64,000 bases of DNA from Pelecanus crispus (GCF_030463565.1 NC_134648.1:11263806-11327805); one strand, 5' to 3'. Shown: positions 11,482 through 24,882, counted from the stretch's first letter. Numbers and translations: made by a program. Notes: generated by a model from the sequence alone, not told the origin.

Positions 11482-14400
11482 TTTAAGTGTCAGCCATCAT
11501 TTCACCTAGTTTTAGAGTACAACTCCTTGCATGCTTGCAATAGCTGCAATATGTATTTTCAACAGTTGTCCAATGACTTAAGAGCTACCTCTTCACACAT
11601 GCAGACAGGTAACTCCTATCAAACACAAAATTGTCTAATGCACACTTTGGAATATCTGAATCCCTGTATTGTAGCTACTTTTTTGAGCTAGTAAGTAATA
11701 ACAGCCAAGAAAAAAGAAAACTGACAGCTGAAAGGATTAACAATAGTTCTGTAAAAGATTCTTGCTCTAGAACAGGGATGATCAAAATTACCAGATGACT
11801 TATAGGGATAAATAGCTTTTGGTAGAGGAAGCCTCTGTTAAGCTGCTACAGAGAAACTGATGCTAGGATACTTCTGAATTCACAGATTTGGGGCTAAACC
11901 AACAGTGACACTTCAAAGATACTGCTTATTTGAAGGGTGCTGTCCTTTGATAAATCAAGACCTCCTAAGCACGTCAGTAAAAAACCCCCCCACTCCGGGA
12001 TCCTAGCCAACATTCCCCATCTTGTAAAAAATTCTAGTGTCCAAGGCTGAGCAAGTGCTATTATGGAGCAAACAACAGCAGCTCTGTTTGCCTTCAGAGC
12101 TACTGCAGCAATATTTAACTCATTGTTTCACAGGTCTCCAACTCTCAAAACAAGGACTATTCTGTTTTTAACAGGAAAAAGATCAATTCTCAGATTTGTC
12201 CAAACGCAGATCAAGATGCTTAAAGGTTTCTTTCCAAGTGCCAGGAAACCCTGCTGCAGTTCCACTGAATGTTTAAATGCTAAATCCAGCAACTAGAAAG
12301 AGCGTGCATGTATGCCCTTGTTAGAGATCAAATGGTCTGTTTTTTAGTTTATCACTGACAAACATTAGGTCAACAACATACTCCCTCCAAATTCAATCAT
12401 ACTGAGGTTATCACTCACAGGAAATAGAAAACATGCATTTCCCAACCTCTCAAGCATCAGCAACAAGCCACAAATTTCTGCAGAAATACAGTGTGACAAA
12501 CTAATTTCCACCTTTCCCTCCAACAGCTTGAACCAGTACTAGCAGCAGTACAACAGAAAAAAGGTCTAAAAGTAAGGTGGAAGAAACACTTTATTTGTGT
12601 ATATTCAGGAGATGAAGTCTAATAATCTGAATGCACCAAATATTTTCTAAACACCACACACACATGCATCCACAACAGAAAAATCATTACAGAAGTCCCT
12701 CATATAGAGCTTCAGTTGCCACATCGCAACGACACTACAGCAAGCAAGCAAAAAAAAAAATCTAATAACTGGAGAGATTCAGACAACAAAGGAAGTAATA
12801 TTTAACTCATCTAAACAAGGTTACTGCCAGAAAGACAAGCCTGGGTCATATCATGACATCATGTCTCATTTCATTTGGTGCCTTGTTTCCACAAAAGTAA
12901 ATCAATGAATGCTATCAGCAGAATGTCCACATTTTCAACAACTACAAGGGTCAATGATCTGCCCTATTTGGACAATACCTATCAAGCGTATCACCAAAGG
13001 ATGACAGTTTATTTGCCTTCACTGTCCAAGGTTATATCCATCAAGAAACCTTATCTATGAAAGATACTGCTTCAGAAGATGACTAGAGACTGAAGTGACA
13101 GAGTATTTCCTGTTGTAAACTGCTTTTGGTGTAATTAACCTTAAAGCATACCTATTCCAAACTTCATAATCATGTGGAAGATCTGGGATTCTTCCCACAG
13201 CTAGCAGAAGACAAGCTTATCCATGTTTTAGGACTTCATCAGCATTCTTATCTATTCTCTGCAAGGTCATTTTCTTTACTAGCTGTGAGCCACAGTCCCT
13301 TGCACGATAAACCTGCCAAGAAAATTTAACACATCTCCAGGAGCTGGAAAACACATTGCCAGGTTTGGAAGCTAATTAGAAAAACTAGATTTTGAAGAAC
13401 TATCAAAATGGGTCCACTAATTTAATATTAGCTAGCCAGTCTTTGCCTCATGCCTGCTACTATGCCAGATGGTAAGTGTCTCACTAGAGGCTTTCCAGAC
13501 AAGTAACTGGAGTGGATTCAGGGTAGTATTTCTCTCATGTATACCAAACATGCCTCTATTGATGATCTCTACAACCAAGTGAAACACAACAAAACCAGAT
13601 CAATCTGAAAGATTATACCCAAGTCATCACAACTGCAGTATAAATGCCAGCAGAAGACCCAAAGCTGCATGTGGAATACAGTAAACCTGTGGCTACAGTA
13701 GGTATATTAACAACAACAGACATTTCAAACTAGTTATATTCTTCAATCTTGAAGATGTTCAAAGACACTAACCTACTACCAATGAAAAGATTTGTCTACT
13801 TTAAAACGTTTCTCTATTGAAACACAATACCAGTTAGAGTAACTAATATAGTTAGGTCAAAGTTTACATAACTAAGTGTATAGCCTTATGTCCACAAATA
13901 AAGTAGACTTGCTTTTAAAAAACAGCTCTTCTCCTTTACTATCCCTTTATAATTAGGTTGTAAGTTGATGTTTTTCTGAATTGTTTATTGTTTAAGCTTA
14001 GTCTTCAAGTACATGTTGAAGGAAAAAAATCTCTTGGTATAATTAACCTCATTTCTCCAAATTGCACACAACGCATAGATCAGTCCAGAAATTAAGCTAT
14101 TACAGTAAAGCACACACCACATTAAGAACATTTACTATACTCCATCTTCAGCTCATGTGGAAACATGTCTAACACTTGTATCCAGAGAGCTTTCAAACAA
14201 GTTTTAGGAAAACAAGAGACAGGCAAATTCAAGATTCACTGAACAGGATCATAGTTCCAGATCATTTTATCTAAGTTAATTAGAAATCTCACTTGTGCTT
14301 TTGCTTACAAAAGGATTACAAGATAAAGCCTCACTGTTTATCAAGGTAGCTGCATAAATCATGATTCTTGAGTTAACCTTGAAAGGAGAACAAACCCAGT

Positions 14401-14515
14401 CTGAAGAACCTACCTACAACCTAATGAACAGAGTAACACTAACAGTCGACTACTACATAAACTGTTGAAGCTACAAGATCACTCAATTCTTATTCATTGC
14501 ATTAAGAAAACAAGC

Positions 14516-15632
14516 TGTATTGGGTTTGCATGGCAAGGTTTTGGTAGCCAGGGGGCTACAGGGATGGCTTCTGTGAGAAGCTGCTAGAAGCTTCCCCTAT
14601 GCCCCATAGAGCCAATGCCAGCCAGCTCCAAGATGGACCCACTGCTGGCCAAGGCCAAGCCAATCAGCAATAGTAGCAGCACCTCTGTGATAACATATTT
14701 AAGAAGGGGGAAAAAAAACCCCAAACCCCACTGGGACACAAACTGCAGCTGGAGTGAGTAGTGAGAATATGTGAGAGGAAGGACTCTGCAGACACCAAGG
14801 TCAGTGCAGGAGGAGGGCAGGAGGGGCTCCAGGCATGGAGCAGAGATTCCCCTGCAGCCCCTTGCGCAGCCCCTGCTGAGGCAGCTGTGCCCCTGCAGCC
14901 ATGCAGGCCCCCGGGGGAGCAGAGATCCCCCTGCCCCCGGGGAGGAGCCCACGCCAGAGCAGGGGGATGTGCCCCAAGGAGGCTGGCAGGGCCTGTGGAG
15001 CCATGGGGAGAGAGGAGCCCAGGCTGGAGCTGGTTTGCTGGCAGGAGCTGTGACCCCGCGGGGGACCCACGCTGGAGCAGGCTGCTCCTGAAGGGCTGCA
15101 CCCCGTGGAGGGGACCCACGCTGGAGCAGTTGGTGAAGAACTGTAGCCCGTAGGAAGGACCCACACCAGAGAAGTTCCTGGAGGACTGTCTCCTGTGGGA
15201 GGGACCCCACACTGGAGCAGGGGAAGAGTGTGAGGTGTCCTCCCCCTGAGGAGGAAGGAGCAGCAGAGATAACACATGATTAACTGACCCCAACCCCCAT
15301 TCCCCGTCCCCCTGCACTGCTCGGGGGCAGGAGGTAGAGAAAATTGGGCGTGAAGATGAGCCCAGGAAGAAGGGAGGGGTGGGGGGAAGGTGTTTTAAGA
15401 TTTGCTTTTATTTCTCATCACCCTACTCAGTTTTGACTGGTAATAAATTAAACTGATTTTCCCCAAGTCGAGTCTGGTTTGCCCGTGATGGTAATTGCTG
15501 AGTGATCTCCCTGCCCTTATGTTGTCCCACAAGCTTTTTAGTTATATTTTCTCTTCCCTGTCTAGTTGAGATGGGGAGTGACAGAGCAGCTTTGGGAGGC
15601 ACTTGGCATCCAGCCAGGGTCAAACCACCACA
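14516..15632 (+). mobile_element. Solo LTR of an endogenous retrovirus (family A), plus orientation
   Basis: The element begins tgtattgggtttgcatggc and ends aaccaccaca, so it has TG...CA termini. A TATA-like acatatttaag sits near 14,693 and an AATAAA lies at about 15,443, setting plus orientation. Flanks are CAAGC on the left and TAAGC on the right, a near-perfect 5-bp target duplication. That fits an ERVL- or ERVK-type integration, though I cannot assign the family. No gag, pol or env sequence is present, so it is a solo LTR. An internal minisatellite lies at 15,064-15,223. The long open frames over it on the minus strand are products of G/C-rich repeats. A second copy, inverted, starts at 63,280. 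Confidence 0.85.
15064..15223 (+). repeat. 45-49 bp minisatellite inside the LTR
   Basis: Four diverged units begin at 15,064, 15,113, 15,158 and 15,203. Each opens with a version of gacccacgctggagcag and continues with a ctg...cccgtgg core. Spacing is 49, 45 and 45 bp. The array lies in the G/C-rich part of the LTR downstream of its TATA-like box. Confidence 0.8.
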
Positions 15633-18600
15633 TAAGCCAAAGGCATCAACTTAGCCTTCATACAAGTATGTTGATATCCAGCCCAGGTTATCACTACGAA
15701 AAGCCTTAGCAGCAGCAGGAGCTTTATTACTCCAGTTGTTACTGTGATACTGTCACTTTGCTGGGAGGGGATGTGGGGCAAGTTTTACAGTTCATCAAAG
15801 TATTTTCTAACACCAAAAAAAGAAGTGGAGGGAAGGCAAGCAATGCTCAAGTGGCTCACCAGTTTGTCTACTTTCACAGGTAAGAGACAAACCTAGGTAA
15901 TTAAAACCCAGATTCACATCCCTCAGTGATCTGACAGGACAAAGATAACTACCCAAAAATTGTACCTTCAGTTACATTCTGTTCAAAACATCAGAAGGAC
16001 AAGATAAGGCTCCTAAGTTAGTCTTTTACTAGAATTGGCTTGGCATGTATGATTAGATTTATTAACAAAGCATTTACAATCAGAATATTTATTCAAGAAC
16101 AAAAAACCCAACTCTTATTCCTCCCTTGTTTTAAATTATACATATTATTACCAAGTTAGAAGACTTGAGTCACATTTTACAGCAGACATTACACAATTAA
16201 TTTGAAATCCTAGCAATTGACGCTTCCAGACTCCTTCCATGCTTTTCCATACCTTTTACAATTGAAAAAAAAAAAAAAAATCCAAAAGGATAAACCTTGC
16301 TGATCCTCTCAGCTCCTCTCAACTGAAAAGTTTCAGATAGTTTAAGAAAACTGAGGGGAAAAAAACCCACCATAATCCATTATTTGGCAGATACATGTGA
16401 ATGTTTAGTACTAATACACTAACTACACTTCTGTAAGAAAATCCTCAAATGCCCTTGATCACATTTCACCAAATCCTGACTTCTAGTGCCTTTGTACTAA
16501 AGGACACCCATAGTAAACATACTCACAGCTGATGAGCTGATTGCTGAACAGCTGTAAAAGCAGTTAAGATTTTAGAACACTTAAAATTACAGTCAAGTCT
16601 TCCATAACTGTAACCAAGAACTTAATTACTTCATGTTTGGGTGAGCCATTTCAAAATTCTTCATGCAAAACCGCAGTCAAACAATATAACCTCTCAACAT
16701 GGCGCAATTCAATGGCTTTTCAATGCAAAACACTGAAGATCTCCTCTCCCATTATGTTCCTGCAGAAATTCCCAATAATTCTTCTGAAACCTAAAAATAA
16801 CTAATTTATCCAACATCTGCTCTGTCAAGTTGTATTTGAAGCCTAATCACCTTCTTTAAAAAAACAACACCCACACAAATTTACCTTCTCTTTTTTCCAA
16901 GACATGTAGGACAAAATCCTATCAAAAAATTAAAAGCCCATTTTCACAAGTTTCTTATCTCTAAAAATAGCTTAAACACATAGTTAAAGCAAGTTCTACT
17001 AACAGACTGCCTACCTGTCTTACAAACCGGACAAATAAAAGTAAACATCAGTTAAACAGGATGCATGAAGCCTCTTACTTCTCTCTTCCTTCTCGGAAGG
17101 TATTTACTCCATTCTTGTAGCTGATACTAATCATGTAGATACTAAGGACTCCAATCTTATGTCCTGTTTACACTAACAGACATGTTATTTGGATCCATCA
17201 ATTATGCCTATTGCACAAGAAGCCCTATAAATTTACAAACATCAAGCTGAACAATGACACAGAAAGGTGGGTATGAGGTAGTGAACATATAGCTACCAAC
17301 ATCAAATGGCAGCTTAGCAGGATTTACTAAGCAGTCTTTCTAACCACACCCAAAGAAAGTAATACAGTACATCAATGGAGTCACACATTCTTTGAGAAAG
17401 TTCGGAAAAAGCTTAACAAAGGCAAAGAAGAACAGTTTTATAAAGAGGGCCTCACTACAAAGCCTGGGTTGGAGACACTGAAAAGAAAAAAGCAAATAGG
17501 AATACCTAGTCTATTCGGAGAGACAGTATTTATTAGGACTGTTTGCAACTCTCAAACTTTAAAAGCACTGAGGCTAAATAAAGCATAGCTGGAGGACTGT
17601 ATGACTGCAAGGCTCACAATTAGCAACTGGGAGAAACACTATGGATGTACATGAAGGTACTAATGATGCCCAGCCATTAAAGGATTACACGAGGTAAGCC
17701 CTCCACCTACAGAGAAAGTACCAAACTAACCAAGGAAAATTTTTGATGATATTGGTTCCTTTTCAGAAGTTTTTGTTTGTTACTCAACAGATCTGCTTCC
17801 TGCAGACAAGTAACAGGCATACTGTACTGAACATAGACCCTCCTCAAACACTGAATACTTGGTGACAAAAAAAACCAAACACACACACACAAAACACACA
17901 CAATTTCTGACTGGAGAAGCTAACTAAACTCAAAATCACTGCACTGATACAGCCACATCTTCAATGACATCCAGTATGTTTTCTAGAACTTGCTTAAACT
18001 TTACAAATTGCTGTATAACCATTTTAGTTTGTTATACATCCCTTCCAAGCACTGGAAGCACAGTGCTTGTGAGGAACTGTAAGTTCCTACAAGAGCTAGA
18101 ACTCAGAAACAGGAAGATGACAAAGGACCCTTTGCTTTATAGTAGTCAGGAAGAGATTCGGTTTGTCCTCTCAGGAGCTAAAAGGTTCTATGGATGGACT
18201 GATTCTCCATTTGCAAGAGAAATGTTAGTACAGGTATTTCAAGACATCTATTACTTCAACTTTCAAAGATGACTCTTTTAAGCAGAATCATGGCATACTG
18301 TCAGGAGTTGCACTATGAAACTGACACTTAGTGATGCTCTCTGCTCACACCTGGCCAGTAGATATCTCATACATTTTCAAAGTCTGAGGAACATTAAATA
18401 CCAAATAAGGATAAATCCTTTGCTATTATAAGAGTTACACTGTTGCTTCAATGTTAACTTTTAGTTGACAAGCATCACATGCTTAGGATGATTAAGATGT
18501 CAACAGGTTGAGGTTTTTTTGTAACTATAGGAAGGGAAGATATTTAACATGTTCATAACATACCTCTACATTAGACAGTCACACTTAGTGGAAAACAATT

Positions 18601-20118
18601 GCCCACTGTGCTTTTACTGTTAAAATTATTGTCTCTAGTAAAGCTTCATTAGACCTGCAGCCAGCATAAGCTAAATAAATAAAGACTAAGTATTTGCAGT
18701 AAAAAGTTATAGGACTAGATTGGCATATTACTTTGTAGTTCTGCAGCAGCTGGGGGGGGGGGAAACACGGACGGACACACCGAAACAAGAAAACCCCACA
18801 AAACACCACACAACCACCAAACCTGCAAAGTCAATCTTTCATATCCAGTTGTGGGAGGTTTCTGGGGGAAAGAGCTGATTTTTAAACCATCTACATTTGA
18901 GAGGAGGATACAAAAACAAGGCAGAAAAGCTGAAGAGTAGAGATTTTAGAAATATATACCTAATACATGATCACCATTATTTCAGCAACTTGGAATCTCA
19001 GTTACAAAGCACAGACAGGACACACAAATTGGGATAGTTGGGGGTCAAGAAATTGTAGCCTGCTACAGTATAGATGGATGTCACAGATAGTAAAACTCCT
19101 ACGTGCTCTACTTCTGGTTTAATTATGACTGAAACAGCTATTAAAATATCAAAAAAAACTTTCAGCTGCTAATGCTGTGAAGTAGGTTAAATGAAATTAA
19201 AGGTTTCTATTTCCATGGGATTCAAGCCGGTTTCAACTACAAGTCTGCCACCAATCAGTATCTCTCTGCAGTTAGCCAGACTTCCAACTTCACTCAAGAA
19301 ACTCTTTCTGTGGACCCACGCGGCTCCCGCTCCACAAGGACTCCAAGCCTCTACTCAGTCAGGGGCTGCTGCACACACTAAGAGCTATCACAGTTCCCAA
19401 TCTACTGCTTCCTGATGCACGGACCCATTGAACTGGGGCTCCTGCTTGAGGAAACGGACCATTTCGGTTCTCTTCCCCACATACTCTTCTAAGCGGGAGA
19501 GAAACTTGTGGCCTTTTCCTGTAAGCCTATTCTTTGCACTATCCGCAACTCCGCGGGCTCGGAGAAAAGGGAACTACTGTGGCAGTACGGCCGGAGCTGG
19601 GGGAAGCCGGAGATGCTTCGCAGGAAGCGCCGGCGCGGCCCCGCTCGCCAGAGGCCCATCCCGCGACGGGAGGGCAGGGCAGGGCAGAGGGAGAGGCGGG
19701 CGGGCGAGAAAGAGCGCGGGGAGATGGGTGCTACCCTCCGGCTCCGGGCCCAGCGGCAGGTGGAGCGGGCCGCCGCGGGCCCCGGGGCTTTCGGCCTCGC
19801 CCACGCGAGAGCGCAGCGCGGTGGCGCCGAGACAGCCGCCCAGAGAAGCGCTTGGGGTTCCCCCCTTTTCTAAGCATCGATCCCGCCAACCGCGCTCCTC
19901 CGCCCGTAACGCGCCTCCGGCCTGGCCCCGCCACCACGACGCGCCTCAGAGCTCCCCAGCGCCCTCCCGCCCCAGCAGCCTCCCGGAAACGCGCGACGGC
20001 GGTCGGCTCCCTCCGCGCCCCCCTCACGGACCGCGGGAGGGGATGGAGCGGCTCGGCCCGCGGCCCCCAGCCGCGCCGGCTCGCCCCGACTTCCCGCCGC
20101 AGCTCGGGCGGCCGCTAC

Positions 20119-20175
20119 CTGCTCTGCACGGCGCCCCCCGCCGAGCCCCGCTGCCCGCGCCGTCCCCTGCCGCTC
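20119..20175 (-). other. FAR1: FAR1 exon 1, non-coding leader (predicted)
   Basis: On the minus strand a consensus donor, gcagagcag followed by gtagcg, occurs at 20,119/20,118 inside the CpG island. Just upstream lie A/T-poor leader sequence and then a CCAAT box and GC box. Because the coding exon at 9,044 has only a six-base leader after its acceptor, a separate 5' untranslated exon is required, and this is the best candidate. The transcription start is not fixed by the sequence, so the 20,175 end is approximate. Confidence 0.5.
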
Positions 20176-20189
20176 TGAGGGGCTCGGAC

Positions 20190-20260
20190 AGCGGGCCTAA
20201 AAGAGCCGCTCCCGTTGGCCGTTGCGTACACGGTACCCGCCCGCCTATTGGCTCCTCGCT
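20190..20260 (-). promoter_or_regulatory. FAR1: FAR1 core promoter elements
   Basis: Read on the minus strand, an NF-Y-type CCAAT box (agccaatagg; ATTGG on the plus strand at 20,247-20,251) is followed by a GC box (ggcgggcggg, 20,236-20,245) and a small A/T patch (tcttttag, 20,204-20,197). This order is typical of a CpG-island housekeeping promoter, which suits FAR1's broad expression. There is no proper TATA box. Confidence 0.55.
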
Positions 20261-20810
20261 CCGCCGCTCGGAGGGACGAGGACGCCGGCGGTTGGCGGCT
20301 TCCCGGAGCCCCATCCGGTGCCGCGGCTCGGTGGGCGGGGCGGCGCGCGCGGGGCTGGAGGCGGGGGGGCGGGGGCAGCGGCGGTGGCGTGCGCTGGTGC
20401 CCGCGTGCGGCGCGCGCCCTCCTCGGCCCCCTCCCCGCGGCGGCCGGGGAGCCCCGCGCGCCCCCCGCCCCGGGCCGCCGTGCCCCGGGCAGCGCCGGGG
20501 CGGCCTGGGCGCTGCGGGGGCGGCGGGGTGGGCGCCAAACCGGCCCCGCGGCGGGCCCCGGCCCCGCGGCGCCCTGAAACCGCGCCCCCGCGGGCCCCAG
20601 GCCCGTGCCGCGCCAGCTCCGGCCCCCCCGGAGGAGCTGCTCCGTCGCAGGCCGCCCCCGGAGCAGCCCGCCCTGCCCGCTCGAGGCCCCGCCGCGCTTC
20701 GCGCCCCCCGCGGGCAAAAGGGGGGGCCGGGGGCTGTGGGGCGCGCGTGTCTGCGGCTGCTTGGTGCCTCGGTACCGAGGCGGGTACCCAGCAGCTCGTC
20801 GCTTGGCACG

Positions 20811-23800
20811 GGGGTGTCGCTTCTCTCTGTTCAGTGCCTAAAACTTGGGATATTGAGCTACGAAGTCAGTTTCAGTGGAAATCTTGAATTGGCCAATGAA
20901 AAATTGGCCAAAAGGTCCAAACCAGCTGAGGCTTTAGAAAGCCACCGCAGCCTCCGTGGGAGCGAACGCGGTCTTTCGGGGAGCTGGAGAAGGCCTGCGG
21001 CGGAGGCGGACCGTTCCCGCTAAACTGGCGTTTCCACAGCAGCAACGCTGGAGACGGTTTTAGCAACTTGCGCTTCCAAGCCAAATGCCCGGGGACCCCG
21101 TGCCGCGTTGTGTACGCAATGTCGATATTATCAGCGTGTTATTAATACGCATCGTATCTGTGCTACAAAAATCTCACCATTTGTTACCAAATACTGCTAG
21201 GCTGCAAAGCAACATGCCATTATGCCATGCCCTGTCACCATATGCCATTTGTTTCACAACTAAATACTGCACAGATGGACGTGCATCAGATTAAAAAAAA
21301 AGAATCAAGCATTCAAAAGTTAGGAAACACCCTGCATAAGCTCGCACAACCCATGGTAATTCAGATTATAGTGCATATAAAGCATTATACGGGAATTGTT
21401 GTAAATGCAGTCTTTGCTTATGCAACTGCGCGTTACTTTTTCAGAATGGCTTCTGCCTGATCCAGGCCATGAGAATGGGAGCTGTGCTCACAAAATCCAC
21501 AGTGATTCAATCATGATTTTATCGTTAGATGTGTACTCTCATGATTTATCTACTCCATACTAGTTGAATTGAGTACCGCAGTACTTCTTGACAGAGTACT
21601 TAGAATCACATAACTCTAAACTCTTTATCACAACTGCTAGTGGACAGTTTTTCAAAGACCCTGTTCCTCAGAAAACACCTGCTCATTGAAGCTGAAGCAT
21701 TATCTGATCATTTGCCATATAGGAAAACCAACTCAGCAGCGCAAAGACTTGAGTCCGAATCTCCCATGTTCCTGCTGAAAGGTTTTACTACTTTGTTGTA
21801 TGCTATTATGGCACCAGCGTTCCTTTTTTTGTTCTAGTGAAAGCCTGACATATGGTAGGCAGCCTTGCTGACTATGGGGATGAAGCTCTCTCATTTCAGA
21901 TTCGCCGGTATAGAAAGAGTCCATTGCAGCAGATATGCAGATGCAGAACTGCAGTCAGTGCACATGAACTCTTCAGAAAATGTATTTTTAAAAAATCTCT
22001 ATTGGGTATACACAAAATAAAGTTTCTCACATTATTACAAAAGTTAAATTTGGGTGCATTTTTCAGAAGTCACTTTGTAAAATGCATCTGTGACACCAAA
22101 GGGAGGTAATGGGGAAGATACCAGTAATGCTTCAATGTGGGAACAGCAGTGTATTTTGTCCAGTCTCATTCTGCAAAACAGCTAAAAAACAGTGGGGCTT
22201 TAAACCTTGTCTATAATAAATACCGTATCATCCGATGATTGTCATAGCTCATTAGTGATAGGTTATGATGCAGTGACAGTGCATTAACTGATGCACTTAA
22301 TATAAATTGTTGTTTATAATTATAATTAAGCAATTTTGGTACCAGAATTTTAAACCCAATTTCTTGGCAGAATAAGGGAAATCCAGAAAAATACATGTAA
22401 AAGTGATCAACCATGTATTCTGTAGGCTGAAAGTACCTAATCAGTGTGGTCTCCAACTGAGTGGCAAAGTACAACACAGAAGTCACAGATTTTCTTCATT
22501 TTTGTGGGTTCTATGACCTCCATACCTCTGATGACAAGATCACTATGCCATTGTCGTAGGTCAGATATGTGCATTACCACAAGCTGACTTAGTGGCAACA
22601 CAGCAGAGCACAGTATCACAAAATTATTTCAAATGCCGTCAGAACACAAAATAAATATAGAGTATTCAGAGCACAGTGTTGTCAGTTTGTGTTGATCATC
22701 AGTACAGTAGACAGTTCTGTTCAGTGAACTCAAAATATCCACATGTTGCAATGTACTATTATCTGTCTGAATCAGTCTTATACTGCACTAAGACAAAATG
22801 TCTTGATAAAGCAGAGTATCACAATGATACGGCCTGAGTTCACAACGCTGTAAAACTTCTTCAGGATGTCAAGAACCTCAGAAATTGTGGGGATACTATG
22901 AGACATAATGATCTGATTTTTTTCCAGATTACTCTTTCCAAGTCACAATTGATTTATCCCTCCTAAATTATTTATCGGCAGGAAAACATCATAGTGACAT
23001 AGTATCACAATGCATTTGCATTTTAATGTGATTTAATACAATTGCTTCTCAAAGAACCTACCACACTGGTTATTCAAGGTAGCATTGTGAATTTGTCATC
23101 ACAGGAAAAACTGAGAAGAGACCAACACAAACTAGTCTGGGAACACTGCATGAATTAAAAAAAAAAAAAAAAAAAAAAAAAACAACATAGACTTGCATTA
23201 GCTAATATTAAAAAAAACCTATTTGAAACTCTGTTACCCAACACAAAGAGGTAGTGTGACACAAGATTATAGAAATCTGTATGTAAATAACTGCAAGTGC
23301 CTGCAAGGCCAAATCTTGGTTTGTTATCGGTGAGAGTACAAAAGAAACACCTACATACTCACAATCAGAAAAAAGGAAAAAAAAAAAAGAGATGCAGTTC
23401 TTGTCTTTAAATTGGTCCACATTTCTAAGTAAAACTAGCCAGTTATTCACAAGAATCTTCCAGAGATTACTTCATGGCATCTCTCCAATTTTAAGTAAGG
23501 CCAACAGTTGTAAAAACATTCTGCCTTTTATTGACCAACGCATAGAAATCTTTAATTTTGCATCCACTGCCTGGACTAGGTTCCCCAGTCTCCCTGCTTT
23601 GGAAACTGAAAAAGGTGTCAATGGCAGAAGGGAGAGAGGACAAGTGCCAGACCAAAAACATGACGTATCACTAGAAATGACAGCCACGCTACAGGAACAC
23701 AGTGTTCGTATAGAAACTTTGATAACTTCGTCACTATATATCTCAGAAACAGAACTGGTTTTATGCAAACAATAGTCATGTATCTTTATTTCAGTAGGCT

Positions 23801-24717
23801 GTGGACATATTATGAAGAGTGGGGGGTTTTCTACAAACTAAGGCATGTATTTACCACAAGCTAGCTCGTGTGAAGGCTACATGGATGCTCACTCCTATTT
23901 CTTGGTAAATGCAACATGTTTAATGAAAGGATTAGTCAACAAAAAATTCACTCTCTGTGCTGTCAGAAGTATGCGCACAGGCAGTTTCTGTTCAGCAAAC
24001 TGACACTCTTAATATTTCATTTGTGCTCACACTGATAGGAGTTAACAGTCATACCTATAGAAGGTGTTTATAAAGGGTGTATTTATGATGTTATGAGCAT
24101 TAATAGCTCTTATCCTCGAGCTACAGTGCATTCCAGTCACAGTAGTATAGGCTGGAATTTGCAAACTTACTTCTGTATGTGATGTGATATGGAAAATACA
24201 GTTCTACAGGAGCTCAAAACAGGGGCTTTGTATGAGCAGTTACTAATACGGTTAAAACTATTTGTTTTCTAATTCGAGGTACTATGGTTGAAAGATAAGG
24301 GTCTGATCACAACTAGTTAAACCAGTTTAAAAAAAGTCCAGGAACTTATTTTCAGCTGTGTATTAAAGCTACTTAGAATATTTAAAGATCTCTTTGGATT
24401 CAAAACTGAGCAAACACCTCATGAGAGGACACTTACAATTTTACTCTCCAAAGAAGTAATATGGGTTTTGGTCAAGTGTCTTTACTGGTAAATGAACTGA
24501 TTAAGCATGCTTATTTAGTGTTCTGGGTGTTTTTAAAATTTAATGCTGAGTATATTTAACACACATTAGGTACCGGTGTACAAACTGGATGGGTAACAAA
24601 TATATTGTTTGCAACTGAATGCATTCTGCTACCTTCTGTATGTTTTCCATGCTAATGTACTAATTCTTTGATTTTTGGTAGCAACTGTCAGGATTACAAT
24701 GTATCTTCAGTAAAGAT
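20811..24717. other. Intergenic, upstream of FAR1
   Basis: This stretch runs from the CpG island into A/T-rich intergenic sequence. It contains a 26-base poly-A run (23,157-23,182). The motif agtatcacaa occurs three times between about 22,600 and 23,010. A 127-codon plus-strand open frame at 23,392-23,775 overlaps a 98-codon frame on the other strand; neither resembles a known protein. I could not assign any gene or element. Confidence 0.6.
23157..23182 (+). repeat. Poly-A tract (26 A)
   Basis: An uninterrupted 26-A run is present. No SINE or processed pseudogene body could be recognised upstream of it. Confidence 0.95.
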
Positions 24718-24746
24718 TACAGAATCACCAAATCACAGAATGGAAG

Positions 24747-24810
24747 GGACCTCTAGATATTGTCTAGTCCACCTCCCCGGACCTCTAGAGATTGTCTAGT
24801 CCACCCCCGC
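24747..24810. repeat. Tandem duplication, 2 x 32 bp
   Basis: A 32-bp unit starting ggacctctaga is repeated head to tail (24,747-24,778 and 24,779-24,810) with only a few base differences. It lies in the CR1 3' region. Confidence 0.9.
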
Positions 24811-24882
24811 TGCTCGAAGCAGGGCCGCCTAGAGCAGGTTCATAAGGGCCACGTCCAGTTGGGTTTTGTGGACAATGACAAG

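Larger units (their letters stand above)
9051..20118 (-). other. FAR1: FAR1 intron 1
   Basis: This 11 kb intron separates the predicted non-coding exon 1 from the start-codon exon. It contains a sense-to-window CR1 LINE (about 10,545-11,481), a solo ERV LTR (14,516-15,632), a 16-base poly-A run (16,265-16,280), a short CA-rich tract (17,880-17,900) and an 11-base G run near 18,750. The remainder is A/T-rich unique sequence with no supportable exon. The extent depends on the exon 1 prediction. Confidence 0.7.
19540..20810. other. CpG island at the FAR1 5' end
   Basis: Base composition changes abruptly from about 40% G+C to very G/C-rich, with dense undepleted CpG dinucleotides across roughly 1.3 kb. 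It is the only such island in the window. It covers the predicted FAR1 exon 1 and promoter and reaches well into intron 1. The many long open frames here on both strands are what G/C-rich DNA with few stop codons produces. A perfect 16-bp palindrome (gcctcggtaccgaggc) lies at 20,766-20,781. Confidence 0.9.

Noticed and set aside
14584..15317. 200-codon minus-strand frames with repeated Pro/Leu/Trp/Cys phrases
   Set aside because: They are the reverse strand of an ERV LTR with a G/C-rich minisatellite. Their repetitive look comes from the 45-bp units.
19428..21023. 531-codon plus-strand open frame, with several long frames on both strands over the same interval
   Set aside because: They lie on a CpG island where stop codons are rare, the composition is Arg/Pro/Ala/Gly noise, and no domain is visible. 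The region is better explained as the FAR1 promoter island.
23392..23775. 127-codon plus-strand frame with a 98-codon antisense partner
   Set aside because: No recognisable domain, no promoter or splice context, and two-strand openness is typical of chance composition.
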